Source of the DNA: SB11 sp037968475
Lineage (GTDB): Bacteria > Bacteroidota > Bacteroidia > UBA8524
DNA length: 64,000 nucleotides
NCBI GenBank assembly: GCA_037968475.1
Contig: JBBKVO010000001.1
Span: 254,799-318,798 of the forward strand
Reading direction: 5' to 3'
Below are positions 56,357 to 64,000 of this stretch, in pieces. Position 1 is the stretch's first letter, and every line of letters begins with the position of its first letter. A program made the position numbers and the translations under genes. Under the pieces are notes generated by a model, which was not told the DNA's origin, did no database searches, and saw only the letters and a program-made list of their open reading frames with translations.

Positions 56357-57058
56357 TTAATTGTTAGGTGCTCCGGCTTGAATCCATTTACGGATTATCG
56401 CAATTTTACAGTCGGGCATTTTTGGGCCGCCATCAGGCATAGGTTTATACCCTTGTTGAAAGCTGATAGTGCCTAATAATTTCCCATTATCAGCCTGTGT
56501 TTTTATCTCGCCATAATTGGTTAGTAAAATCCCACCCGAAGGAAAAGTACCACTGTGGCATCCTTTACAAACATTTTCAATTATAGGTTGCACATTGGCA
56601 GCAAACTTAAATTGGTTGCTATCGCAATCGCTGGTACATTTATTATTACGTGCTCCTTGCGAAATCCACTTACTTATTTTTGCTACCTGCTCACTTGTTA
56701 GTTTTGAACGAGGGGGAGGGGGCATTACTTTATTACTGTTGTTTGAGGTTATAACCTCTATTATATCGCTTTTATCGGGGCGGTTGGGTACTACTAACTC
56801 ACTGTTTAGTACATCAGCATAGTTAGCAACACTTATACCTTTCTCACGTGTACCTGCATCATGGCAGCCCGATATCCCACAACTTGATGTAAGCAAAGGT
56901 TGTATATCGTTTTCGTAATATACTGTATCAGGGTCGCAATTGCTGCTAACTGATGTGGAGTCTTTTATAAAATTGGTATAGTCGGGTATGTGCTTACAAC
57001 TGTTTATGCCTAAGGCAAAAGGTATTGCTAGTGCAATAACTACTAAAGTTTTCTTCAT
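56357..57058 (-). CDS. Cytochrome-domain lipoprotein with CX4CH and CX2CH motifs
   Basis: The Met at 57058 (MKKTLVVIALAIPFALG) starts a lipoprotein signal with lipobox INSC. Two similar halves follow: the first has SSCGISGCHDAG (CX4CH) with VMPPPPRSKL as likely axial-Met region; the second has NVCKGCHSG (CX2CH) with KPMPDGGPKMPDCKI. Each half ends in an amphipathic helix KWISQGARNN / KWIQAGAPNN. This duplicated build resembles the planctomycete-type cytochrome-like domains. An electron-transfer role in the envelope is inferred. Confidence 0.8.
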   Translation of the reverse strand: MKKTLVVIALAIPFALGINSCKHIPDYTNFIKDSTSVSSNCDPDTVYYENDIQPLLTSSCGISGCHDAGTREKGISVANYADVLNSELVVPNRPDKSDIIEVITSNNSNKVMPPPPRSKLTSEQVAKISKWISQGARNNKCTSDCDSNQFKFAANVQPIIENVCKGCHSGTFPSGGILLTNYGEIKTQADNGKLLGTISFQQGYKPMPDGGPKMPDCKIAIIRKWIQAGAPNN

Positions 57059-57072
57059 AAATGGCATTGGTA

Positions 57073-57516
57073 TTATCGGCTAATCGAACATTTTTTTAAC
57101 CTCAATAAACCGCTTATTTCAAAATCTGTATCAGGTTTCTCTGCGCCTGTAAACTGCCCATGTATAGTAATGGCATCGTTGGCTTTTAGTTGTTTAGCAG
57201 CATCATTATGCTGAGGGTATACCTCAAAATATATTTCGTAGTTGTTGTTTACTTTAAAAACAACAGAGCTTATAGAATCGTTGGGGATTATAGCGCTTAC
57301 AGTGCCTGTTATATCAAGCACCTGTTCGTTATATTTTTTCCAAGCACTATCGTGTTTGTTTTCAAACTCGGTTACCAAATCAATAGCACTTACTTTGTAT
57401 TTGGCTTTTGTTTTTTCAATATTTTGGTGGTCTTGATTGTATACAAAACGCCAAACATAAGCCACTACTAGTGCAAAAAATATAAGGCCAAATAAAAGAG
57501 CTTTTTTTAAAGTCAT
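57073..57516 (-). CDS. Membrane-anchored OB-fold (tRNA_anti-like) protein
   Basis: An N-terminal membrane segment (about residues 6-24, LLFGLIFFALVVAYVWRFVY) anchors a single OB-fold of the tRNA_anti-like type: YNEQVLDITGTVSAIIPND, VFKVNNNYEIYFEV, LKANDAITIHGQFTGAE and a terminal LKKCSISR. 147 aa. First gene of the cytochrome/redoxin cluster (14 bp before the next). The spacer 57517-57753 upstream is AT-rich without recognised signals. Confidence 0.75.
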   Translation of the reverse strand: MTLKKALLFGLIFFALVVAYVWRFVYNQDHQNIEKTKAKYKVSAIDLVTEFENKHDSAWKKYNEQVLDITGTVSAIIPNDSISSVVFKVNNNYEIYFEVYPQHNDAAKQLKANDAITIHGQFTGAEKPDTDFEISGLLRLKKCSISR

Positions 57517-57753
57517 ATTGTTTTTTTGATTGTCTAGGTAGGGTTAAGCAAAAATATCACATTAAGGTTATACTAGCAACCTACGCATAAAAGTACATTA
57601 TTTATCCAAATTGTTCATTTTCTGTGCTCTACACTTTTTGTGGCAATACTTTACTTCCTCTCAACTCTTTTTCCACTTTTTTTCATCAAGTAAAGGGCTT
57701 GTAGCAAACAAGACAGTTCTTTTTTGGTAAATGTTCTTTTTTCATTAAGCATT

Positions 57754-58248
57754 TTAAACAACCGTGGTATTGGCTTTGTTTTTTGTGCGTTTTTGTAAAT
57801 ATACAAATAAAGGATAGGAGAGACTACCCAATAAGCTGCCCATTGCTAGGGCTAACAACAACCCCCCTACAAGGTATTGTGCTAAATTATCTTGAAGCAG
57901 TTGCCACGAGAAACTCTCGTATTTACCTACCTGTGCAGGATTGTTAACAAACCATCCACCTACTTTGAAACTAAGATAAATAATCAATGGAACTAAGGGG
58001 TATGGGGTGATAATATTTATAAGCACTATAACTAATAGCTTGTTTAGCCGTAGCACAAAAGCCAAAAAAACGCCTAGTATGGTTTGTAATCCGTACAAGG
58101 GTATAAACGACATGAATGCTGCCAAGGCAACACTTTGTGCACGCCTTTTGGGGCTTTCTTTTTGACTGACAAGTGTACGACGCGCTACCCGCCATAGGGT
58201 TTTGGCCTTTAATTTTTTCTTTTTGCGCTTTCGGGTGTTTTGTGGCAT
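57754..58248 (-). CDS. DUF2062 domain membrane protein
   Basis: A basic N-terminus (RKRKKKKLKAKTLWR) precedes membrane helices: FMSFIPLYGLQTILGVFLAF (about 49-68), LLVIVLINIITPYPLVPLII and LLLALAMGSLLGSLSYPLF. The helix patterns and the PLYGLQT / NIITPYPLVPL motifs match DUF2062, which appears alone or after glycosyltransferase domains. 164 aa. Divergent from der. Confidence 0.85.
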   Translation of the reverse strand: MPQNTRKRKKKKLKAKTLWRVARRTLVSQKESPKRRAQSVALAAFMSFIPLYGLQTILGVFLAFVLRLNKLLVIVLINIITPYPLVPLIIYLSFKVGGWFVNNPAQVGKYESFSWQLLQDNLAQYLVGGLLLALAMGSLLGSLSYPLFVYLQKRTKNKANTTVV

Positions 58249-58303
58249 TATGCTATCAAATAATGCAAAAATAGGTACTGATTATTAAGCCTTTGCTAAG
58301 TAG

Positions 58304-58338
58304 TTTGTGTATCAATCCGCATAAAGTGCGTACTTTTG
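58304..58338 (+). promoter_or_regulatory. Probable promoter of der
   Basis: TTTG (58304-58307), 23-base spacer, TACTTTTG (58331-58338), fitting TTTG-N-TAnnTTTG at the long end of the allowed spacing; ATG 58356 follows 17 bases later. Confidence 0.5.
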
Positions 58339-58355
58339 CAGATTAATTTAATAAG

Positions 58356-59675
58356 ATGGGAAGAATTGTTGCAATAGTAGGCCGCCCCAATGTGGGTAAA
58401 TCAACCTTGTTTAACCGCCTTGTAGGTGGTAGAAAAGCAATTGTTGATGATTCAAGCGGGGTTACCCGAGACCGCCACTATGGAAAGGCAGAATGGACTG
58501 ATTACGAGTTTACGGTGATTGATACAGGCGGATATGTAGAGCATAGCGAAGATGTTTTTGAAACTGCTATACGCAGCCAAGTGAAAATAGCGATAGATGA
58601 AGCGGATATGCTTTTGTTTATGGTGGACGTGAGTACGGGTATAACGGACCTTGACAGCGATTTTGCCAATTTGCTACGCAAAAGCAAAAAACCTTCGATG
58701 GTGCTGGTAAACAAAGTAGATAATAACAACCAATTGGGTGATATAGCCGAGTTTTACTCGTTTGGTTTGGGTGAAGTATATCCTATTTCGTCAGTATCGG
58801 GCAGCGGAACAGGCGAGATTTTGGATAAGGTGGTGAAAGAGCTAAAAGCACTACCTCCCGCAGCTGCTGAAGATACTTTGGAGAATGTGCCCAAAATAGC
58901 TGTTGTGGGCAGACCAAACGTAGGTAAATCATCATTGATAAATGCACTTTTGGGTGAGGATAGAAATATTGTTACACCTATTGCAGGTACTACGCGAGAT
59001 ACTATACATACGCATTACAAAGCCTATGGGCACGAGTATTTGCTGATTGATACTGCGGGTATACGCAAAAAAGGTAAAGTGAGCGAGGATATTGAGTTTT
59101 ACTCGGTAATGCGTTCATTAAAAGCTATTGAAGAGTGTGATGTGTGTGTGTTAATGATTGATGCTACACAGGGTTTAGAAAGCCAAGATCTTAATCTTTT
59201 GCATCAGGCAGAAAAAAATGGAAAGGGTATTGTGATTTTGGTGAATAAGTGGGATTTGACGGATGAAAAGGATACCAACTCTGCTCGCGATTACGAGGCA
59301 GAGATGAAAACAAAAACAGCTCCTTTTACCGATTATCCTGTTTTGTTTATATCAGCTCTAAACAAGCAACGTATATACAAGGCAATGGAAAAAATAGGTG
59401 AGGTGTATGAAAATCTTTCAAAAAGGGTTAGCACACCAAAACTTAACGATTTTATGTTGCCTGTGGTGCAAAATACGCCACCACCTGCCTATAAGGGTAA
59501 GTATGTAAAAATTAAATATATAACCCAATTGAAAAGTAGAGCAGCCACTTTAGTGTTTTTTTGTAACCTACCGCAATATATTCGTGAACCCTACAAAAGA
59601 TTCTTAGAAAACAAGCTACGAGAGGAGTTTAACTTTAATGGGGTACCCCTTCGGATATTTTTTAGAAAAAAATAA
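58356..59675 (+). CDS. der: Ribosome-assembly GTPase Der
   Basis: Essential double-GTPase acting on the 50S subunit. The first G domain has GRPNVGKSTLFNRLVG (residues 8-23), DTGG and NKVD; the second has GRPNVGKSSLINALLG (about 186-201), DTAGIRKKGKV and NKWD. A C-terminal KH-like domain (LNDFMLPVVQNTPPPAYKGK onward) is complete. 439 aa, normal. The tiny lipoprotein gene begins 67 bp after its stop with its own promoter. Confidence 0.96.
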   Translation: MGRIVAIVGRPNVGKSTLFNRLVGGRKAIVDDSSGVTRDRHYGKAEWTDYEFTVIDTGGYVEHSEDVFETAIRSQVKIAIDEADMLLFMVDVSTGITDLDSDFANLLRKSKKPSMVLVNKVDNNNQLGDIAEFYSFGLGEVYPISSVSGSGTGEILDKVVKELKALPPAAAEDTLENVPKIAVVGRPNVGKSSLINALLGEDRNIVTPIAGTTRDTIHTHYKAYGHEYLLIDTAGIRKKGKVSEDIEFYSVMRSLKAIEECDVCVLMIDATQGLESQDLNLLHQAEKNGKGIVILVNKWDLTDEKDTNSARDYEAEMKTKTAPFTDYPVLFISALNKQRIYKAMEKIGEVYENLSKRVSTPKLNDFMLPVVQNTPPPAYKGKYVKIKYITQLKSRAATLVFFCNLPQYIREPYKRFLENKLREEFNFNGVPLRIFFRKK

Positions 59676-59685
59676 TTTAGTAAAC

Positions 59686-59715
59686 TTGCATGGTATCTTA
59701 AAAATTCTACCTTTG
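59686..59715 (+). promoter_or_regulatory. Strong Bacteroidota-type promoter of the small lipoprotein gene
   Basis: TTG (59686-59688), exactly 19-base spacer, TACCTTTG (59708-59715). It is one of the best matches to TTG-N19-TAnnTTTG seen in this window, about 27 bp before ATG 59743. Confidence 0.7.
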
Positions 59716-59742
59716 CACGGAATTTTAAAAGTACCAAAAAAA

Positions 59743-59955
59743 ATGAAAAAAGTATTTGCTCTGTTAACCATCGTTTCTGTAATGTCTTTCGTAGCTTGCA
59801 AAAACAACACTAAAACTGAAGGATCTGAAGACACTGCTGCTCAAACTGAGCAACAAGCTGATGACCAAGCTGAAGCTGAAGCTGCTGAAACTGAAGCAAC
59901 TCCTGCTGATACAACTCACAGCGACACTGCAGCTCACGCTGAAAAAGCTATGTAA
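59743..59955 (+). CDS. Tiny acidic lipoprotein, 70 aa
   Basis: MKKVFALLTIVSVMSFVAC is a lipoprotein signal (Cys 19), after which the mature protein is about 50 residues of Ala, Glu, Thr, Asp and Gln (QADDQAEAEAAETEATPAD, then HSDTAAHAEKAM) with no fold evident. Longer in-frame starts (59638) would run through the promoter and are rejected. A strong promoter upstream and a terminator downstream (59994) suggest abundant monocistronic expression. Short Ala/Glu-rich lipoproteins of this type are frequent in the phylum; function unknown. Confidence 0.72.
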   Translation: MKKVFALLTIVSVMSFVACKNNTKTEGSEDTAAQTEQQADDQAEAEAAETEATPADTTHSDTAAHAEKAM

Positions 59956-59993
59956 TTCATTTCTTTCTTTTAACAAAAAGAATGAAATTAAAG

Positions 59994-60020
59994 AAGGGTG
60001 CGAATGCACTCTTTTTTTTT
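59994..60020 (+). terminator. Rho-independent terminator after the tiny lipoprotein gene
   Basis: AAGGGTGC pairs with GCACTCTT (one G-U) around a GAAT loop and runs into T9. Confidence 0.75.
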
Positions 60021-60042
60021 GCCTAAATTTTCAGAAAAAAAC

Positions 60043-60252
60043 ATGAAGCACATTTTAGCCCTAGCCACCTGTTTGTTGCTTTTCTCTTGCCAAACTTCTG
60101 AAGAAAAGAAGGAGGAGGAAAAGATAGAGAAAGAGGTAGATGAAAAGATTGAACAAAAGGTAAAAACTGAAAAGGAAAAAGCGGACTCTATTTTCAATCA
60201 CTACAAAAACAAGATTGATGCTGTAAAAGACTCGGTACCTGAAATGCCTTAA
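60043..60252 (+). CDS. Small lysine/glutamate-rich lipoprotein, 69 aa
   Basis: The signal MKHILALATCLLLFSC has a lipobox-like LLFSC. The mature part is a charged helix (EEKKEEEKIEKEVDEKIEQ, KVKTEKEKADSIFNHYKNK) with heptad-like spacing, so probably a single coiled coil at the outer membrane. The frame is open from 59998, but the ATG at 60043 gives the signal peptide. No promoter of the TAnnTTTG type is seen, and it begins just after the preceding terminator, so it may depend on read-through. No family recognised. Confidence 0.6.
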   Translation: MKHILALATCLLLFSCQTSEEKKEEEKIEKEVDEKIEQKVKTEKEKADSIFNHYKNKIDAVKDSVPEMP

Positions 60253-60292
60253 TAGTAAAAACTATTTGTGTTAAAGCAAATTTATAGAATAA

Positions 60293-60336
60293 AATAAGTA
60301 AGGGGTGCAATTGTATAACTGCACCCCTTACTTATT
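60293..60336. terminator. 17-bp perfect inverted repeat, probable bidirectional terminator
   Basis: AATAAGTAAGGGGTGCA (60293-60309) and its exact complement (60320-60336) flank a 10-base loop, between convergent genes. Neither side has a long T-run, so efficiency is uncertain. Confidence 0.6.
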
Positions 60337-60362
60337 CTACTAATCCTACCTTATTAGTGTAT

Positions 60363-62012
60363 TTATAGCCCTGCTACGGGTTTATCTTTTGGATAACGTA
60401 TCTCATATGTAAATTGTATTTTTTTAGCCTCTTTGGGCTTTAATTTTAGTTTCCATTTTAGGCTGCCGCTTGGGGCATCAAGTTCAGCACCGTCGCTATC
60501 CTTTAATGTTACCTTTATTTCGCTGGTACCGCTTACTACAGGTATTTGGTCTTCCACCTCAATATCAATAGTTTGGTTTTTGGTATTGCGCACCACCAAC
60601 TCAATAGTGCGGGTTTCTACCTTGTCGTTATCAATAAAACGCTCTTTGCGTTTTTCTTTTATTTTTTTGCGGCTGGTGGCAAAACTTTTATCTCTGCCCA
60701 AATTCACACTCAAAGTATCATCAGTAGTTTGTGGGTTTAGGTACATTTCGCCCACAAACGAGCCGTCAAAATACAAACGGGCACCACCTGGTATTATATT
60801 CATCTCCTCCCATCCTGTTATACGCGCCATTAAAAAAGCATCAGAGCTTAGTTTGGGTATAGCGGCAAACTGCAACACCATAGGCACATTTTTATCATCA
60901 ATAAGCACCTTGTGCGTTTTACCATCACTGTTTAGGGTATAATTTAGTTTTATTTCATATTCAACCCTTAGCAAGTTTTCGGTTACATTTATATAATCTA
61001 ATGCCGCGCTTAAATCGGTTTTGGCATCATTACCATCTCTAAAATTAAGCGATTCTTTTTTTAATGGCATTATTGAGTTGGTAGAAGGTGATGCAAAATT
61101 GTTGTACACTTGATAGCTTAAATACCAAGGGCTAAGCACAGGTTTAGTATTATTTTGTGTAGGTGTAGATGTGCTTAGGGTTAGCGGAATGTTTTTCCAA
61201 TCAAGGCCTGAGTTTTGGGTTACATTGGCAAAATAATTCAGTTTTAAAGTACTGCTTGCTGATGATGCTTGCAAATCGTAAGCGGGTATCCAATTGGCAT
61301 TTTGTATAAAGTAGTTAAAACTTAGTGATGTGTTAGATACCGACACCTCGCTATATACTGTTATTAAAACTCTGTGTATGGGTTTAGCCTCTTGGTTGGG
61401 GTTTATATCACCATTTTGAAGTAGCAACAATGTTTTGTGGCGGGTGTTTAGCGAGGCACGTTTTTTTGCAATATTGTTTTTTGTTCTCTCGTGTTTTAGT
61501 TCCTCGGCGTATATCTCGTTTAGTTTTACTTTTAAAAAGGCCATACCCTGTTGCAATAGTGGCAGCGAATCTCGCAAAGGGTCGCCCTTAATAAGGCGGT
61601 TACTTAGCAGCATATTTTTTTCGGTAGCCAATACCTTTAGCTTGTTGTCAATATCCTTATCATCATAGCTTAAATCTTCAAGCGAATCTGACACTTGTTG
61701 AATTTCGCGCTCGTATTTTTTTAAAATAACTGCTTTTGGTTTTGTTTCCTCGTACATCAACTCATATTTCATATCCATTACCACTCCGCTTTTTACAATG
61801 GCTTGCAGCGATGCTTGGTTGATATAAGGCGATATGTTTTCAAAAGCAAACTCGTTTACACCGGTGTGCAAGCTCACATTTTCAGTATAGTACAAGTGTG
61901 CCCCTTGAAGGTAAACAGTAGCCTTATCTAATTTGGCATTAATAGTTTTTGTGGTTTGTGCCTTGATAATACCACAGCATACAATGGTAAGGGCTAAAAA
62001 TAGATGTTTCAT
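60363..62012 (-). CDS. MuiA-like mucoidy-inhibitor family protein (DUF4140/DUF4139)
   Basis: Signal peptide MKHLFLALTIVCCGIIKAQ, then a DUF4140 N-terminal domain (about 25-125, KATVYLQGAHLYYTENVSL), a coiled coil (about 95-200) and a DUF4139 domain (about 210-545, NANWIPAYDLQASSASS, then LTLSTSTPTQNN and IQFTYEIRYPKDKPVAG). 549 aa, usual for the family. Members are secreted or periplasmic; function not established. Divergent from the sigma gene, sharing a 90-bp spacer. Confidence 0.87.
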   Translation of the reverse strand: MKHLFLALTIVCCGIIKAQTTKTINAKLDKATVYLQGAHLYYTENVSLHTGVNEFAFENISPYINQASLQAIVKSGVVMDMKYELMYEETKPKAVILKKYEREIQQVSDSLEDLSYDDKDIDNKLKVLATEKNMLLSNRLIKGDPLRDSLPLLQQGMAFLKVKLNEIYAEELKHERTKNNIAKKRASLNTRHKTLLLLQNGDINPNQEAKPIHRVLITVYSEVSVSNTSLSFNYFIQNANWIPAYDLQASSASSTLKLNYFANVTQNSGLDWKNIPLTLSTSTPTQNNTKPVLSPWYLSYQVYNNFASPSTNSIMPLKKESLNFRDGNDAKTDLSAALDYINVTENLLRVEYEIKLNYTLNSDGKTHKVLIDDKNVPMVLQFAAIPKLSSDAFLMARITGWEEMNIIPGGARLYFDGSFVGEMYLNPQTTDDTLSVNLGRDKSFATSRKKIKEKRKERFIDNDKVETRTIELVVRNTKNQTIDIEVEDQIPVVSGTSEIKVTLKDSDGAELDAPSGSLKWKLKLKPKEAKKIQFTYEIRYPKDKPVAGL

Positions 62013-62025
62013 ATATGTTAATGTG

Positions 62026-62054
62026 TTTGGTTTAATATTTGATGCTTAGGTTTG
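62026..62054 (+). promoter_or_regulatory. Promoter of the second sigma/anti-sigma pair
   Basis: TTTG (62026-62029), 17-base spacer, TAGGTTTG (62047-62054); the ATG at 62103 leaves a leader of about 45 bases. Confidence 0.55.
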
Positions 62055-62102
62055 CTAAATTCCATAAACACTAACCAAAAAAATATTTAGCCTTCTTTTT
62101 AA

Positions 62103-62723
62103 ATGGCTATCAACAGCCCGTATAAAACTGACGAAGAATTGGTAGCCAGCTACCAAAATACCCACAACAAAAATGTGGTGGGCGAGTTGTTTAAACGCCA
62201 CTCGTTGCTCAGTTTCACGGTTTGCCATAAATACCTGAAAGATGAAGATGCCGCCAAAGATGCCAGTATGGCTATTTTTGAAAAGCTGTTTACTGATTTA
62301 AAAAAGCACAGTCCCCAAAATTTTAAAAGTTGGCTTTATAGCGTTTGCAAAAACTATTGCCTGATGCAATTGCGCAAACCTGTGATGGAAGTATTGGTAA
62401 ATGATGTGCAAGAAGAAAATGAAGATTTTTTTGTGCAATTTGAAGAGTTATTGCATCAAGAAGGAGAGGGGGGAGATAAAGAGCATAAGTTGCAAGCACT
62501 AGAAAGTGCAATGGTGCAGCTAAACGATAAACAAAGAGTGTGTATTGACTTGTTTTACCTGCAACAAAAGAGTTACGATGAGGTGAGCCAGCAAACGGGA
62601 TATACTACCAACGAGGTGAAGAGTTTTATACAAAACGGAAAACGAAATTTAAAAAATACACTTGCCCAAAAAGGGATACTTTTTAGTTGGGCAATAGCAC
62701 TATGGATACAACACACTGCATAA
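62103..62723 (+). CDS. ECF sigma-70 factor (anti-sigma-linked)
   Basis: Sigma-2 region: YKTDEELVASYQNTHNKNVV, FTVCHKYLKDEDAAKDASM, FKSWLYSVCKNYCLMQLRKP (about residues 7-100). Sigma-4 region: LNDKQRVCIDLFYLQQKSYD then EVSQQTGYTTNEVKSFIQNG (about 140-180). The linker between them is acidic (EENEDFFVQFEELLHQEGEG). 206 aa. Its last 22 bases overlap the start of the zinc-finger anti-sigma gene, so the pair is translationally coupled. Different from the FecI type at 2916: no FecR partner or TonB receptor is near. Confidence 0.9.
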   Translation: MAINSPYKTDEELVASYQNTHNKNVVGELFKRHSLLSFTVCHKYLKDEDAAKDASMAIFEKLFTDLKKHSPQNFKSWLYSVCKNYCLMQLRKPVMEVLVNDVQEENEDFFVQFEELLHQEGEGGDKEHKLQALESAMVQLNDKQRVCIDLFYLQQKSYDEVSQQTGYTTNEVKSFIQNGKRNLKNTLAQKGILFSWAIALWIQHTA

Positions 62724-63715
62724 GCAATACCATGTGGGAAGGCTACGCGCAAAAAACGCTTAGCCCTGCCGATATACTTATTCTGCAAAAACATGCAGAG
62801 GGGTGTGAACTGTGTGCGGATATAAAAGAGGGGATAGATAGTTTGGCAAACCCAGAAACATTGCCACAAACCGTTGCCCAAATAAATGCTGATGTTGATG
62901 AATATTTGAAGCCCAAACGCAAAAGATTATCGGTTTTGTGGTACAGTAGCGCAGCGGCTGTGGTATTGATAGCTTTGGGTATTGCATGGTATAATATGCC
63001 TGTGCTGCCCAGCGAACAAGTAGCCCAAAATAATAAGCAACAACAAGAAAGTACTACAATAGATACCAATACCCGAAAAACTACAACAGAAAGTGTGGAG
63101 GAGTTAAGGTTAACACCAACACAGGCAAAAAAAGAAACCGAGCCTAAGCCAAAAGCTACTGACGATAAAGGTTTGGCTACTGCCAGCAATAGTACTAATG
63201 ATGACCACAGAGACGACGTTTTAAGGACAGAGAGCGGAGTACAGCCTGCAACAACTGCTCCTGCACAAATAGATACAGTTTTATTTTTTGATGATAATGT
63301 AGAAACACCCCAAGTGGTTGATTTACTTAAAAAAGGTGCTGATGTTAACCCCACTAAAAAGGTTACAAAGCAGGATATTTACCCATCAAATATGTCGACC
63401 AACAATTTTAACAATTTTGATAATCTAAATAATTTAAATACCACTATATGGGCATTCTCGCCACAACAAGATTCTATTAATTACGTAAATGCGCAAGCGT
63501 ATTACGATGTACAGCAATACGATAGTTGCCTGCTAAGCTTGCAAAATATAATCTTTCGACCTTTGCCTTATAATGAGTTGGCTGCTTTGTTAAAGGCAAA
63601 AACGCTGATAAAACAAAATCAACCTGCACAGGCCAAAGAAGTGCTAAAGGGAACTGTTTTTACCGATAAGAAAAGAAAAAAGGAAGCGGAAAAGCTACTG
63701 AAATCTATTAATTAA
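62702..63715 (+). CDS. ZAS-type anti-sigma protein with TPR-like C-terminus
   Basis: The Met at 62702 is preferred to the TTG at 62687. The N-terminus carries a zinc-binding anti-sigma motif, HAEGCELC (HxxxCxxC), within a helical cytoplasmic part (residues 1-75). A membrane segment follows near 81-96 (WYSSAAAVVLIALGIAW), then a long low-complexity periplasmic stretch (about 105-250, Thr/Lys/Glu/Asn-rich) and a C-terminal region (about 265-337) resembling TPR repeats (AQAYYDVQQYDSCLLSLQNI, QPAQAKEVLKGTVFTDKKR). It would hold the sigma factor and sense an envelope signal through the TPR part; the latter is inference. Confidence 0.82.
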   Translation: MDTTHCISNTMWEGYAQKTLSPADILILQKHAEGCELCADIKEGIDSLANPETLPQTVAQINADVDEYLKPKRKRLSVLWYSSAAAVVLIALGIAWYNMPVLPSEQVAQNNKQQQESTTIDTNTRKTTTESVEELRLTPTQAKKETEPKPKATDDKGLATASNSTNDDHRDDVLRTESGVQPATTAPAQIDTVLFFDDNVETPQVVDLLKKGADVNPTKKVTKQDIYPSNMSTNNFNNFDNLNNLNTTIWAFSPQQDSINYVNAQAYYDVQQYDSCLLSLQNIIFRPLPYNELAALLKAKTLIKQNQPAQAKEVLKGTVFTDKKRKKEAEKLLKSIN

Positions 63716-63734
63716 CGCGAGTTAGGATTAGCCC

Positions 63735-64000
63735 CGTTCCTCGAAGCGTCCTCGCTTCGAGATAGTAAGTGGCAGCGTCCCGCTACAAACAAGATTTCGA
63801 GTGGACTCGAACAAGAATACACTTCAAGCGTGGACGCTTGAAGGAACGTCGAAGCAGGCTCGAGCGTCCGCTCGTGCCCAAAATAATAGAGCGTCCGCTC
63901 GGTAGTGGGATTGTTTTTTCCTGTACTATCTTTCGCACTCCTTCGACTTCGTTCAGGATGACAGCCCGCAAGGGCGATAATGCAGTGTTATGTCCCGTTC
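63735..64000. repeat. Repeat cluster at window end (GGAC-hairpin string and two-hairpin element)
   Basis: Inverted relative to the cluster at 31013-31318. In order: CTCGAAGCG-TCCT-CGCTTCGAG, GTAGCG-type hairpin (AGCGTCCCGCT), TTCGAGT-GG-ACTCGAA, TTCAAGCGT-GG-ACGCTTGAA, then the two-hairpin element (CGAGCGTCCGCTCG, CCAAAATAATA, GAGCGTCCGCTC; 63857-63902) and CCTTCGACTTCG with CAGGATGACAGC. The flanks GTTCCT and AGGAAC are inverted. Everything from 63716 to the window edge is repeat; no gene is seen. Confidence 0.72.

Noticed and set aside
59638..59742. Longer start for the small lipoprotein
   Set aside because: Would begin inside der and read through a strong promoter; the ATG at 59743 gives a proper lipoprotein signal.
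62743..63354. 203-aa minus-strand frame antisense to the anti-sigma gene
   Set aside because: Serine/valine-rich shadow of a low-complexity coding region; the plus-strand gene has clear domains.

Overview
The window reads as a chromosomal stretch of a Bacteroidota bacterium (Flavobacteriia/Cytophagia-like; I cannot place it more finely). Reasons: a gliding-motility lipoprotein GldD, an ECF sigma/FecR pair followed by STN-domain and TonB-dependent outer-membrane genes, DUF5777, DUF3857 and MuiA-type families, a mevalonate operon with a GYDIA-type GHMP kinase, AT-rich spacers without Shine-Dalgarno sequences, and several promoters of the Bacteroidota form TTG-N17-23-TAnnTTTG. The 5' end cuts a thiolase gene; the 3' end lies in a repeat cluster.

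Layout: 1-2.6 kb thiolase and three small hypotheticals; 2.9-9.3 kb FecI/FecR, an STN protein with surface repeats, and a TonB receptor; 9.3-10.6 kb a repeat-rich patch with a frameshifted GIY-YIG gene and tRNA-Pro(GGG); 10.7-14.8 kb MscS channel, amino-acid dehydrogenase, AnmK, response regulator; 14.9-18.3 kb an operon of Tat-exported class V aminotransferase, MenE-like ligase and an HD-CoaD fusion; 18.3-24.3 kb methyltransferase, beta-barrel and two DUF3857 proteins; 24.5-30.6 kb heavy-metal RND efflux, with permease and TolC fused; 31.4-34.6 kb BioY and secreted hypotheticals; 34.7-39.3 kb rny, zapA, a coiled-coil protein and pheT; 39.4-44.7 kb pentapeptide protein, MurQ, S41 protease, GldD; 44.8-50.9 kb mevalonate pathway and Idi2 with a VapBC-like pair inside; 51.2-57.5 kb DegP-like protease and a seven-gene cluster of redoxins, YceI, OB-fold and cytochrome-like lipoproteins; 57.8-63.7 kb DUF2062, Der, two tiny lipoproteins, MuiA-like protein and a second sigma/anti-sigma pair.

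How genes work together: MvaA, mevalonate kinase, the GYDIA kinase, MvaD and Idi2 would make IPP/DMAPP; AnmK and MurQ, 27 kb apart, are consecutive steps of anhydro-MurNAc recycling; the RND-TolC fusion plus its lipoprotein adaptor form a complete three-layer pump; FecI/FecR probably controls the STN protein downstream.

The least ordinary content is between genes. Three ~190-bp elements have terminal inverted repeats, 7-8 bp AT-rich target duplications and a central palindrome whose arms differ between copies with both strands changed together. A second family (two hairpins, ends GTGCGG/CGCAC) brackets a decayed GIY-YIG nuclease gene and has carried pieces of that gene's 3' end with it. A third family consists of strings of short hairpins with unrelated arms but a shared GGAC apex. 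These three families are the best candidates for something undescribed.
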